From contig NZ_JACGWZ010000010.1 of NCBI RefSeq assembly GCF_014137975.1, positions 1 to 64,000 of the forward strand: 64,000 nt of DNA, in the 5' to 3' direction. The translations under genes were made by a program, and so were the position numbers. Shown here piece after piece: positions 23,908 to 32,300 of this stretch. Source of the DNA: Halosaccharopolyspora lacisalsi (GTDB lineage: Bacteria > Actinomycetota > Actinomycetes > Mycobacteriales > Pseudonocardiaceae). Each line of letters starts with the position of its first letter. Position 1 is the first letter of the stretch. The notes beneath the pieces were generated by a model. That model was not told where the DNA came from. It saw nothing but the letters and a program-made list of their open reading frames with translations, and did not search any database.

Positions 23908-24915
23908 GTGGGCGGCACGTTCGAGGCTCGACTGGTGGAGGCTCTCCAGCCGATCCGCAACTTCGCTCTGGCTCAAGGCATCTACCATCTGTTCAACAGC
24001 GGCCTGTACGAGCGCGTTTCGAGCGGCCCCATCAAGGTGATCGAGCTGGCCGAGGAGCTCGCTTTCGATCCGCAGCGCGCGACGGGTTTCCTCCAGTATC
24101 TCGCCAACGAGGGCATCGTGCTGCTGCAGGACGAATGTGTTTCGCTGACGGCGGCAGGGCGCGAGCTGGCCCCTTTCCGGCCGTGGTACGAACTGCTGGT
24201 CGGAGGCTACGCCGAGACGTTCCAGCAAATCACCGAAGCACTGCGGGGGCCCGATTACGCGACCCGCAACGGGCCGATGATCGGTGTCGGCAGTTGTGGA
24301 ATCAGCGAGTATGACGCGTTCCCGCTCGTCCACGAGCTGATGGCCGAGCTGCCGGCCCCGCCGAAGTTCATCACGGACTTCGGGTGCGGGGACGGGGCCT
24401 TTCTGACCGGCCTCCTCGAAAGCTACCCGTCCGTGTCCGGGCTCGGTGTCGACCTGTTCGCGCCGGCCGAATCCCCGGTGGACGGGATCAGGTTCCTGAT
24501 GAAGAATGCCACCGACTACGCGCGCTCCCTGGTGCCCGCGACGGGTGCGGACCGTGGCGAAACACTGTTTCTGGCCGTGTTCCTCCTGCAGGAGGTCCTC
24601 GAGCAGGAGGGCAGGCCGGCCGTGGTCGAACTGGTCCGCACTGCCCTGGCGAACGGTCACCTGGCGGTTGTCGAAGTCGACTACAAGCCCACCGACCCGT
24701 CGATCATGAAAAACGGCCTGGGTCTCGGCTACTACAACCCGTACAACCTCCTGCACGCGATCACCGAACAGCGCCTGGAGCCCGAGGAGTTCTGGCTGCG
24801 GCTGTTCGAGGAGGCAGGAGCCGTGGTCGTGGCACGGCGCACGGTGAACTCGCAGGTCGACTCGACAGGGCTGGAAATCGGCTTTCTTCTCGCCCCTGCC
24901 GGGAACGAGCACTGA
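23908..24915 (+). CDS. SAM-dependent C-methyltransferase, 2-ketoarginine methyltransferase-like
   Basis: A 335-residue class I methyltransferase. The start is GTG 23908 (GGAGG, 8 nt upstream); a longer frame from TTG 23866 overlaps the previous gene and is less likely. An N-terminal dimerisation/wHTH-like part (FEARLVEALQPIRNFALAQG) precedes SAM motif I FITDFGCGDGAFLTGL near residues 153-168. The protein matches my memory of MrsA, which methylates C3 of 5-guanidino-2-oxopentanoate in Pseudomonas syringae 3-methylarginine biosynthesis. It overlaps the aminotransferase start (TGATG), fitting a methylate-then-transaminate pair. Confidence 0.75.
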   Translation: MGGTFEARLVEALQPIRNFALAQGIYHLFNSGLYERVSSGPIKVIELAEELAFDPQRATGFLQYLANEGIVLLQDECVSLTAAGRELAPFRPWYELLVGGYAETFQQITEALRGPDYATRNGPMIGVGSCGISEYDAFPLVHELMAELPAPPKFITDFGCGDGAFLTGLLESYPSVSGLGVDLFAPAESPVDGIRFLMKNATDYARSLVPATGADRGETLFLAVFLLQEVLEQEGRPAVVELVRTALANGHLAVVEVDYKPTDPSIMKNGLGLGYYNPYNLLHAITEQRLEPEEFWLRLFEEAGAVVVARRTVNSQVDSTGLEIGFLLAPAGNEH

Positions 24916-26012
24916 TGCGACTCACACCGCTCAGTTCGCGACGCGCCGTCGCCGCCGGTACGCCCGGGGTGGACTGGCGGATCCTCGCCGAGAACATCCC
25001 AGTGTGGCAGGCGGATCCGCCGATGCCGGTCGCAGGCTGGGACGACCACGCCCAGTACGCACCTAGTCAAGGTGTCGAGGCGCTGCTGGACGTCCTCTGT
25101 GAGCGCGAGCGCCGACGGGACGTCACCATCACCACGGAGTGCCTGCTGGTGACCAACGGCGCCTTCGACGGCCTCGGTCTGATCGCCCGCCACCTGGCCG
25201 CGAGGGGAGTCCGCCGCGCGGTGTGCGGTGGCCCTGTTCTGCTCAACGTGTTCGACTTGTTCAACGCGGTCGGTTTGCGCACGGTCATCGAGGACTTTCC
25301 CGTCGCAGCCGGCGGGAAGTCCCTGTTCTCCCTCGAACTCGGCCCGAGTGACCTCCTCTACATCAACACTCCGCATAACCCGACCGGGGCTTGCCTCGAC
25401 GAGCGGACGGTGCGCGCCATTTTCGAGGCTCAACTCGAATTCGGGTTCACTCTCGTGGTCGACCTCGTTTATGACTCGTTCGTGCACGACCCGGCCGCGG
25501 CGGTCTCGCCGATCGCATCGGTGCCGGACTGGCGGAACGTCTATGCCGTGAACAGTTTTTCGAAGAACTACGGAGCTCCGGGCCTGCGTGTCGGGTGGCT
25601 GATGGCGGCCCCCGAAGAGATCGAGGCTCTCACCGCGCGGATCGAGTGGGAGCGCATCGCCGTGTCTAGCAGTGCGCAGCACCAGGCGGCCAGCCTGTGT
25701 TCACTGGGCAACGCGCCGCTCGTCGAGCGGGTGCGGGCCGGTCGTGAGCTGGTGTCGTGCTGGGCCGAGGAGGTCGGCGCGGTGGTCGCGCCGCCGCAGG
25801 GAGGCACGCACCTGTGGACGGATCTTCTGGTCGGCGACGCGGAAGTTCTCGCCGACGAGCTGATGACCGACCACGGTCTGATCATCAGTACGGGAGCTAA
25901 TTTCTACCCGGCCCTCGACAATCACGTGCGGATACCGTACGGCGTCGAAACCGCCCTTCTTCAAGAATCGCTCGAGACGATCGCCGACGTGCTGCGTCGC
26001 CGTCGTGGTTAA
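24915..26012 (+). CDS. PLP-dependent aminotransferase, probable MrsB counterpart
   Basis: A 365-residue fold-type I aminotransferase. INTPHNPTGACLDE is near residue 152 and VVDLVYDSFVHDP near 180. The PLP lysine is Lys217 in VNSFSKNYGAPGLRVGW, and the C-terminal R of DNHVRIPYG is the likely carboxylate clamp. The ATG at 24915 shares a base with the methyltransferase stop. By analogy with MrsA/MrsB it would interconvert arginine and 2-ketoarginine and aminate the methylated keto acid to beta-methylarginine. This assignment is inferred from pairing, not from residues specific to arginine. Confidence 0.78.
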   Translation: MRLTPLSSRRAVAAGTPGVDWRILAENIPVWQADPPMPVAGWDDHAQYAPSQGVEALLDVLCERERRRDVTITTECLLVTNGAFDGLGLIARHLAARGVRRAVCGGPVLLNVFDLFNAVGLRTVIEDFPVAAGGKSLFSLELGPSDLLYINTPHNPTGACLDERTVRAIFEAQLEFGFTLVVDLVYDSFVHDPAAAVSPIASVPDWRNVYAVNSFSKNYGAPGLRVGWLMAAPEEIEALTARIEWERIAVSSSAQHQAASLCSLGNAPLVERVRAGRELVSCWAEEVGAVVAPPQGGTHLWTDLLVGDAEVLADELMTDHGLIISTGANFYPALDNHVRIPYGVETALLQESLETIADVLRRRRG

Positions 26013-26062
26013 AGCGTGAAAGACGTGTTGGACGACAAAGACAGCGATAGAAGGATGGCGGT

Positions 26063-27292
26063 ATGTACCGGGTCGATTCCGAGGTCGGGCGTTTGCGCGA
26101 GGTCCTGCTGCATCGGCCCGGCCTCGAGTTCCAGCGACTGACCCCGAACAACGCCGGACAGCTGCTCTTCGACGACGTTCTGTGGGTGGAGCGCGCGCAG
26201 GAGGAGCATGACCGCTTCGCGGGCGTCCTGCGCGAGCGCGGCGTCGTCGTGCACCTGTTCGCAACGCTGCTGCGCGAGACGCTGGCCGTCCACGAGGCGC
26301 GGAAGCACGTGCTGGACCGGGTGTTCGACGACCGGGTCTTCGGCCCCCTCGCGGTGGACGCGCTGCGCGCCTGTTTCGAGGCGATGGACGCCGGCACCCT
26401 CGCCGAACACCTGGTCGGCGGCATCACCAAGCGGGAGGTGCTCGACCGGGTCGTAATGCCGCGGTCGATGGCGTTTCACGCCCTGAGCCCGGACGCGTTC
26501 GTGCTGGAGCCGCTGCCCAACCACCTGTACCCGCGTGACACGTCGGCCTGGATCCACGGCGGCGTCGCGATCAACAGCATGCGCAGGAGTGCTCGCCGCA
26601 GGGAGTCGTTGCACTACGAGGCGATCTACCGCTGGCACCCGATGTTCGCCCAGCACCGGTTCCCGACGTGGTCGGCGGACATCGCGAGTGGCCTCGCCAC
26701 CGTTGAGAGCGGGGACGTGCTGGTACTCGGTGATGGCGCGCTGCTGGTCGGGCTCTCCGACCGGACCACCGCGGCCGGGGTGGAACGGCTGGCCCGCACG
26801 CTGTTCGCCGACGGAGAGGTAGACCGAATCGTCGCACTGCGGTTGCCGGGCAGCCGCGCGCAGGTGCACCTGGACGCCGTGCTCACCATGGCCGATCCGG
26901 AGACGTTCGTGCAGTTTGCGGGGCTCGAGATGCTGCCGTCGTACACGGTGCGCCCCGGCGGATCGCTCGGCACGATGCACGTGGCCGAGCATGCGCCGGA
27001 TCGGATGCACGACGCTATTGCCGAGGCGATGGGCCTCGACAATATCCGGGTGCTCACCGCGGAGCTGGACGTGCACTCCGCGCGACGCGAACAGTGGGAC
27101 GCCGGGTGCAACCTGTTCGTCATCTCGCCGGGTGTCGTCGTCGCCTACGAGCGCAACGTGGCCACGAACACCTACTTGCGCCGCAACGACATCGAGGTGC
27201 TGGAGGTGCCAGGCGCGGAGCTCAGCCGCGGGCGAGGCGGGCCGCGGTGCATGAGCTGCCCGATCCTGCGCGACCCGGTGCCACAGCCCTGA
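26063..27292 (+). CDS. Arginine deiminase-family hydrolase
   Basis: A 409-residue protein of normal family length. It carries [20 protein letters not shown] near residue 155, [20 protein letters not shown] near 212, the catalytic-His segment [11 protein letters not shown] near 272 and the nucleophile Cys396 in [11 protein letters not shown]. Arginine deiminase hydrolyses the guanidine of arginine to citrulline and ammonia. In this cluster it might deimidate a modified arginine or remove an amidino group added earlier. It sits 50 nt after the aminotransferase, before the amidinotransferase, in one run of genes. Confidence 0.85.
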   Translation: MYRVDSEVGRLREVLLHRPGLEFQRLTPNNAGQLLFDDVLWVERAQEEHDRFAGVLRERGVVVHLFATLLRETLAVHEARKHVLDRVFDDRVFGPLAVDALRACFEAMDAGTLAEHLVGGITKREVLDRVVMPRSMAFHALSPDAFVLEPLPNHLYPRDTSAWIHGGVAINSMRRSARRRESLHYEAIYRWHPMFAQHRFPTWSADIASGLATVESGDVLVLGDGALLVGLSDRTTAAGVERLARTLFADGEVDRIVALRLPGSRAQVHLDAVLTMADPETFVQFAGLEMLPSYTVRPGGSLGTMHVAEHAPDRMHDAIAEAMGLDNIRVLTAELDVHSARREQWDAGCNLFVISPGVVVAYERNVATNTYLRRNDIEVLEVPGAELSRGRGGPRCMSCPILRDPVPQP

Positions 27293-27328
27293 ATGATCGC
27301 GAAACGACACCTGCCCTGAGGAGAAGAT

Positions 27329-28477
27329 GTGAAGCTGCACAGTTTCGACGAGTGGTCGCCGCTGCGGGAGATCGTCCTGGGTTCGGCCTCGGGCTACCGA
27401 GAACAGGCCCGTGACCTCTCCTTCCACCTCTTCTTCTACGACAACCTCGTCCACGACAACCCGAAGACGCACCGCGGCTACTACCCGCGGCTCGCCACCG
27501 GTGACGAGCCGGCGGATGAGGAAAAGTCGACGGTGTCCATCAAGAAGCGCTACGTGGACGAGTTGCACGAGGACGTGGAAGGGATGGCCGAGGCGCTCGA
27601 GTCTCTCGGCGTGCGCGTTCGCCGGCCGATAGACATTTACGAGGGCGCGACGCAGTTCTCCACACTCGCGTGGTCGGCCGCCGCCCTGCCACCCCTGAAC
27701 GTCCGGGACAACACGTTGATCCTGGGCAACGAGATCGTCGAGACGCCACCGATGATGCGCTCGCGCTACTTCGAGACGCAGCTTCTGAAGCCGCTTTTCA
27801 TGGAGTACTTCGAGCACGGCGCCCGATGGACGGTGATGCCCAGGCCGTGGATGACCGACCACTCCTTCGACCTCTCCTACGCCGAGCAGGCCGGCGGGAT
27901 GGAGTTCGTGCCCACCGTCAACGACTCCCCGTACGACGTCGGCATCGAGATGCTCTTCGACGCTGCGCAGTGCCTGCGGTTCGGCCGGGACCTCCTGGTC
28001 AACATCGCGACGGAGAACCACCTCCTGGCGGTCGAGTGGCTGGAGCGCCACCTAGAGGGCCGCTACACCATCCACCGGATGCACCGGCTGACCGACAGCC
28101 ACATCGACAGCGTGGTGCTCCCTCTGCGGCCGGGCACGCTGTTGATCCGCTCCCGGCAGTTCCTCGACTACCTGCCCGTCGCACTTCAGAAGTGGGACGT
28201 GATCGAGGCGCCGGAGCCGAAAGTGCAGAACTTCCCGCAGTACGACGAGGACGACGTCATCCTCACCAGTCCGTTCATCGATCTGAACGTGCTGTCGATC
28301 GACGAGCACACCGTCATGATCAACGACTCCTGCCCGGAGCTGGGCCGTGTGCTAGAACAGCACGGCTTTGACGTCGTGCCCGTACGCCATCGCCATCGGC
28401 GGTTGTTCGGCGGCGGCCTCCACTGCTTCACCCTGGACACTGTTCGTGACGGGGGGCTGGAAGACTACTTTTCGTGA
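27329..28477 (+). CDS. Amidinotransferase (StrB1 / glycine amidinotransferase type)
   Basis: A 382-residue amidinotransferase from GTG 27329, with GAGGAG just upstream. It transfers an amidino group from arginine to an amine, releasing ornithine. Catalytic residues are visible: Asp211 in MLFDAAQCLRFG, His258 in TDSHIDSVVLPL and Cys366 in GGGLHCFTLDT, the expected Asp-His-Cys set. The start KLHSFDEWSPLREIVLGSA is typical. Of the same superfamily as the deiminase upstream but with the opposite outcome, it would install a guanidino group on a pathway amine. It is the last gene of the biosynthetic run. Confidence 0.88.
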   Translation: MKLHSFDEWSPLREIVLGSASGYREQARDLSFHLFFYDNLVHDNPKTHRGYYPRLATGDEPADEEKSTVSIKKRYVDELHEDVEGMAEALESLGVRVRRPIDIYEGATQFSTLAWSAAALPPLNVRDNTLILGNEIVETPPMMRSRYFETQLLKPLFMEYFEHGARWTVMPRPWMTDHSFDLSYAEQAGGMEFVPTVNDSPYDVGIEMLFDAAQCLRFGRDLLVNIATENHLLAVEWLERHLEGRYTIHRMHRLTDSHIDSVVLPLRPGTLLIRSRQFLDYLPVALQKWDVIEAPEPKVQNFPQYDEDDVILTSPFIDLNVLSIDEHTVMINDSCPELGRVLEQHGFDVVPVRHRHRRLFGGGLHCFTLDTVRDGGLEDYFS

Positions 28478-28577
28478 TCGTCCCACCTCGGTTCGAGGGC
28501 GCAAGAGTGCAGAGAACACGTACCGCGGTGCTGACTCCGGACGTCAGTCGATCAGTTGAGGAGTGGCCCTGCGAGAG

Positions 28578-28616
28578 TGAGGTGATCTCAGCGAGTTAGA
28601 TGGTGCCGTGTTCGTA
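28578..28616 (-). mobile_element. Right-end fragment of the IS found at 18470
   Basis: Thirty-nine bases match the reverse complement of the IS right end at 19373-19411 with one mismatch, including the full 13-bp terminal repeat TGAGGTGATCTCA. The fragment stops where the terminal-repeat element begins (28616), as if that element or a deletion removed the rest. Confidence 0.85.
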
Positions 28617-28794
28617 GGCCTGGTACTCCTGAACCTGCTCCAGAGTGCCAAGTATGACGTTACCGCTGGTGACGCTGGCTGCTATCGGTAGTTGCTCAGC
28701 GGGTGTCCCTGTTCGTAACCATCGGGTTGGTAACTCGCTGAGCTGCGAGAACGTTCCACTTTGCGTCCCGGGCCAGTTTCAGGAGCACCAGGCC
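28616..28794. mobile_element. Terminal-repeat element (MITE-like), copy 2, internally deleted
   Basis: The left 151 bp (28616-28766) are a perfect inverted copy of 12454-12604. The far end, CAGTTTCAGGAGCACCAGGC, is another variant of the family end. Only the 3' fragment of the small gene of copy 1 remains. The gap 28478-28869 otherwise holds just this, the IS fragment and a hairpin. Confidence 0.65.
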
Positions 28795-28800
28795 TGCATA

Positions 28801-28826
28801 CGCGCCCCCGCGGATTCCCGCGGGGG
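28801..28826 (-). terminator. GC-rich hairpin after the minus-strand block
   Basis: An 11-bp perfect stem, CGCCCCCGCGG and its complement, with a 4-nt loop, 44 nt downstream of the last minus-strand gene. There is no T-run, so terminator function is likely but not certain. Confidence 0.55.
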
Positions 28827-28869
28827 CGCGATGCTTCCGAGGAGAGAGGGGAAAGTCCCTCATCTCTGC

Positions 28870-29301
28870 TTAGGCGACGTCGTAGGTGGCGAGTTGGGCG
28901 TCGAGCTCGGGAGAATGGTCGCCGGGGTGGCGAAGCCGGGCGCCGTCTGCGCTTTCGGTGGTCTCAGGGTGGGTCAGTACCAGCATGGTCCAGGCGGCCA
29001 CGACTGCCGGGGTGGGCACGAGATCCTGCCCGCGGTAGACCGGGGTGGGGCGCATGCCCCACGAGGGGTGTGGGATCAGGGTCAGCCACCAGCCCACGTC
29101 GTCCTGCCAGTACAGGGTGACGCTCTGCAGCTCGCCGAAGGCCAGCGCGATCTGGTCGGTGCCCAGCAGCAGTCGTGCCCGGCGTAGGGGAGTGGTGCTG
29201 CTGTGGATTTCGGTGGCGGGCAGGTCTTCGGCGGCCAGGGCGCGGGCGACGGCGGAGATGTAACCGCCGTGGTCGCGGGGCGGGGACGGGTCGGCAGGAA
29301 T
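28870..29301 (-). CDS. Small protein paralogous to the one at 45541 (DUF6292-like), probable ATT start
   Basis: A frame of 144 codons beginning PADPSPPRDHGGYISAVARA is homologous along its length to the 139-residue protein at 45541-45960. Both share YxxAVAxAL, the LQSVTLYWQDDVGW / LESVTVDWSEDTGW segment and DLVPTPxVVAAW. There is no ATG, GTG or TTG upstream of residue 69, but an ATT at 29301 has GAAGGA 6 nt before it and aligns with the paralog's Met. I therefore propose an ATT start. It directly follows the giant gene and may be translationally tied to it. It resembles actinobacterial DUF6292 proteins, function unknown. Confidence 0.6.
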   Translation of the reverse strand: MPADPSPPRDHGGYISAVARALAAEDLPATEIHSSTTPLRRARLLLGTDQIALAFGELQSVTLYWQDDVGWWLTLIPHPSWGMRPTPVYRGQDLVPTPAVVAAWTMLVLTHPETTESADGARLRHPGDHSPELDAQLATYDVA

Positions 29302-29311
29302 CGCGAGTCCT

Positions 29312-32300
29312 TCAGGGGGCGTAGCGGCTCTGGTTGCGCGGGGGCAGGGTGGTTGTGGTGGTGGCCGGAGGCGGGGTAGGGGGTCGTGACAGCGACGAGG
29401 GTGGCTGGCCGGTGCCGGAACGCGGTGCGGGTGCTGCGGCGGCGGCCGTGGCGGCCGCGGTGGTGGTCCGCGACGCTCCCGAGCGGGGCGACGAGGCGGC
29501 GGGGGGCGACTGCGGTGCCGGTTGCGACAGCGTCTGTTGCAGCGTCTGCAGCGGGTTGTGGCTGGGCAGTGGCGTGTCGTCGACCCAGACGTCGGCGGCG
29601 CCGACGGTGACCGTGTCCCGGGCCAGCTGGGGAATTTTGGCCGGTTGGGTGGTCGCCTGGCGGGAGACGCCGTCGGCGCGTTCCCGGTCGCGCAGGCTCG
29701 TGCGTATCTGTAGCTGGTGACCGTCCAGCTCCGTGGAGACCTGCAGGGCCCACCGGCCGTCCAGTTCGGCGAGGTCGACGCGGGTGGTGCGGTCGGCGCT
29801 GGTGTAGCTGGTGAGGCGGCTCTGACTCCACTGGTGTGTCTCGCTGCTGGTCCAGCAGCGGGCCACCGGCTCGTCTTCGGGCGTGGTGGTCGCGGTGTTG
29901 GGGGTCTCGTCGGCCGGGGCCTGGTCGGCGGTGTGCTGGGTCCAGGCGTCGGGATCGGCGTCGGTCTCGGCGAGGTCGATACGGGCCTGCAGACCCGTCT
30001 CGGTCAGGGTCTGTTGCACGTGGTGCAGCGCGTGGACCGTGGCGGGGGTGGCGAGCCGTCCGGCGCTGCCGGACACGTGCCAGGCCCCGTGCCCGCCGTC
30101 GGGGGTGGGTTTGCTGGGGTCCCAGCGCCACTGGCCGATGGCGTGGCCGCGGAGCCGCTGCAGATGCAGTAGGTCGCCGATGTGGTCGGAGTTCTGGGTG
30201 CCGTACAGCAGCAGCCCGTGGTGGCGGGAGTGGTGCAGCACCAGCTGCCGTGTTCCGTCGGCCGAGGCCGGTGTCGCCGCGTGGGTGGGCTGCGGCGCGA
30301 ACTCGGGCCCCGAGGCGTTCCCCCCGGCCGGGGACGGGTCCGTGCTGGTGCTGGTGGGCTCGGCAGGGGCTTGTTGCCCGGCCTCGGCGGCGGCAGGTAC
30401 GGGAGTGTGCTCGGTGGTGGCAGCGCCCGGTTCGGCCGCGGAGGGGGTGGTGTCGGCCTCGGCGAGCTCGCGCAGGATGACGCGCCAGTCCCGGCCCTGG
30501 GGTGTTTCGGCCTCCTCCAGCGTGGACAGCAGCTCACTGATCCGACGGGGCCAGTCGCGCTGCTGGTTGCTGCTGGGCACCAGCACGTCGCAGGGCTGGC
30601 CGTCGACGACGCGGGTGAACACCGCGGCCGCGCCGCTGGTGGTGGCGCCGGTGTCGGCCCAACCGGTCTCCTGTAGGTACTGGCGCACCGCGGCTGGGGT
30701 GATCGTGGCCAGGGCCTGACTGTAGGCCGCCACGGGCTGCTGATCCGCGGCGGGAGTCGGTTCCGGCTCGGGCGGGGGCGGTGTGGCTGCCTGCGCAGAC
30801 TGGCTGTCCGGCACAGCCTCCGCCTCCGAGGAGCCCGCAGGGGTCTCGGGTGCCGGGGAAGCGTGGTCGACGGCGGTGCCCGAGGTGCTGTCCGGCGGCG
30901 AGGCGGCCGGGGAGGCGGTTTCGACGGGCTGTGGGGATGGCTGCGCAGCAGCGGGGGCTTCCGGAGCTTGGTAGTGGGCGATGAGCTCCGGCATGGTGGT
31001 GGGATCAACCAGGGTGCGGTGGGCCGCCTGCATCGTGGCCACGATCAGCTCGCTGCGGCGTGGCCCCGCGGTGAGATCGAACTGGGCGGCGAACGTGGCC
31101 ACCGCGTGGGCGGCGGCGACCGAGTCCTCCACCGAGGCGTTCGCGTCGGCACGCTCGCGGCCGCGGACCCGCTCCTCGATGAGCACGTCCAGCCCGTGCT
31201 GGGCGTCGGTGGTGTACAGCCGCAGCGACTCGCCCCCCTTGCGCAGGGCCCACGAGGCCGGGTCGTGGCCCCGCTCGGGAGGCTGGGCGTAGTCGACCGA
31301 CAGGCTGGTGACCAGCAGGGCCTGCTCGACGGTGGCCAGCCCGGCCTGGCGGCCGGCGTTGTTGGCGTCGTTGTCGGCACCGATGACCAGCGTGGCCTGC
31401 GGATCCATCACCCGCTGGAGCTGTTGCAGATGCGCGGTGGTGACCGCGGTGCCGCAGGCGGCCACCGCCACGAGATCACTGCGCCCGGCCAGCGCGGCGG
31501 TGGCGGTGATCGCGGCCGCGTCGAACGGCCCCTCACACACTACGACCCGCTCGGCACGAGCCAGCTGCTGGCGCTGCTCGACAGCACCGAACAACAACTG
31601 TCCCTTGTGGAACAAGGCGGTGGTGCTGGTGTTGCGGTACTTCGCCGAGGCACGCCCGGACACGTCGCGGCCGGTGAACCCGGCCAGACGCCCGGACTCG
31701 TCGCGGATGCCGAAGGTGATCCGGTCGTAGAAGGCGGTGATCACATCACCGGTGCGGGACGAGCGGGTGGCCACCCCGGCGTCGAGCATGTCGTCCTCGG
31801 AGAACCCGGCCTGGCGCAGATGCTCGATCAGCCCCGTCCAGTCGCGGGGTCCGTAGCCGACGAGGGTCCGCTCACGGACGGCCGCGACCGCCTCGTGGCT
31901 GCCCAACCGCGTGTTGCTGGCCAGGTAGGTCTGGACGCGCCGGGACTGGTCGAGCTGGTCGGCAAACCACGCGGCCGCGAGCGTGTTCACCGCGGCCAGC
32001 CGGTCCAGCTCGGGCTCGCCGGTGGCCGGTGCGGGCCAGACCGTGGTGGCCGTGTTCGCCTTGGTCGAGGTCGGCTCGTCCGGCGGCGCCGTCTGCTCGG
32101 CCGGGGCTGTGGTCGCGGGGGGAGCCGTTGTGACGGGTGCTGGCGGGGACGCGGCAGCCTCGGCGGCTGGAGGCTGGTCGCGCGATGGCACCGGCTCGCC
32201 GATCGCCCGGGTAGTGGCCGGTGATCCCGGTCGGCCCACGATGAACCCTCTCGGCTGGGGCAACGACGTGGCGGGGTGGGCGCGCCGTGTCGCGAGGTCG

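Noticed and set aside
24384-26012. A 542-residue aminotransferase starting inside the methyltransferase gene
   Set aside because: The extra 177 residues are an out-of-frame reading of the methyltransferase; ATG 24915 gives a normal-length aminotransferase with a TGATG overlap.
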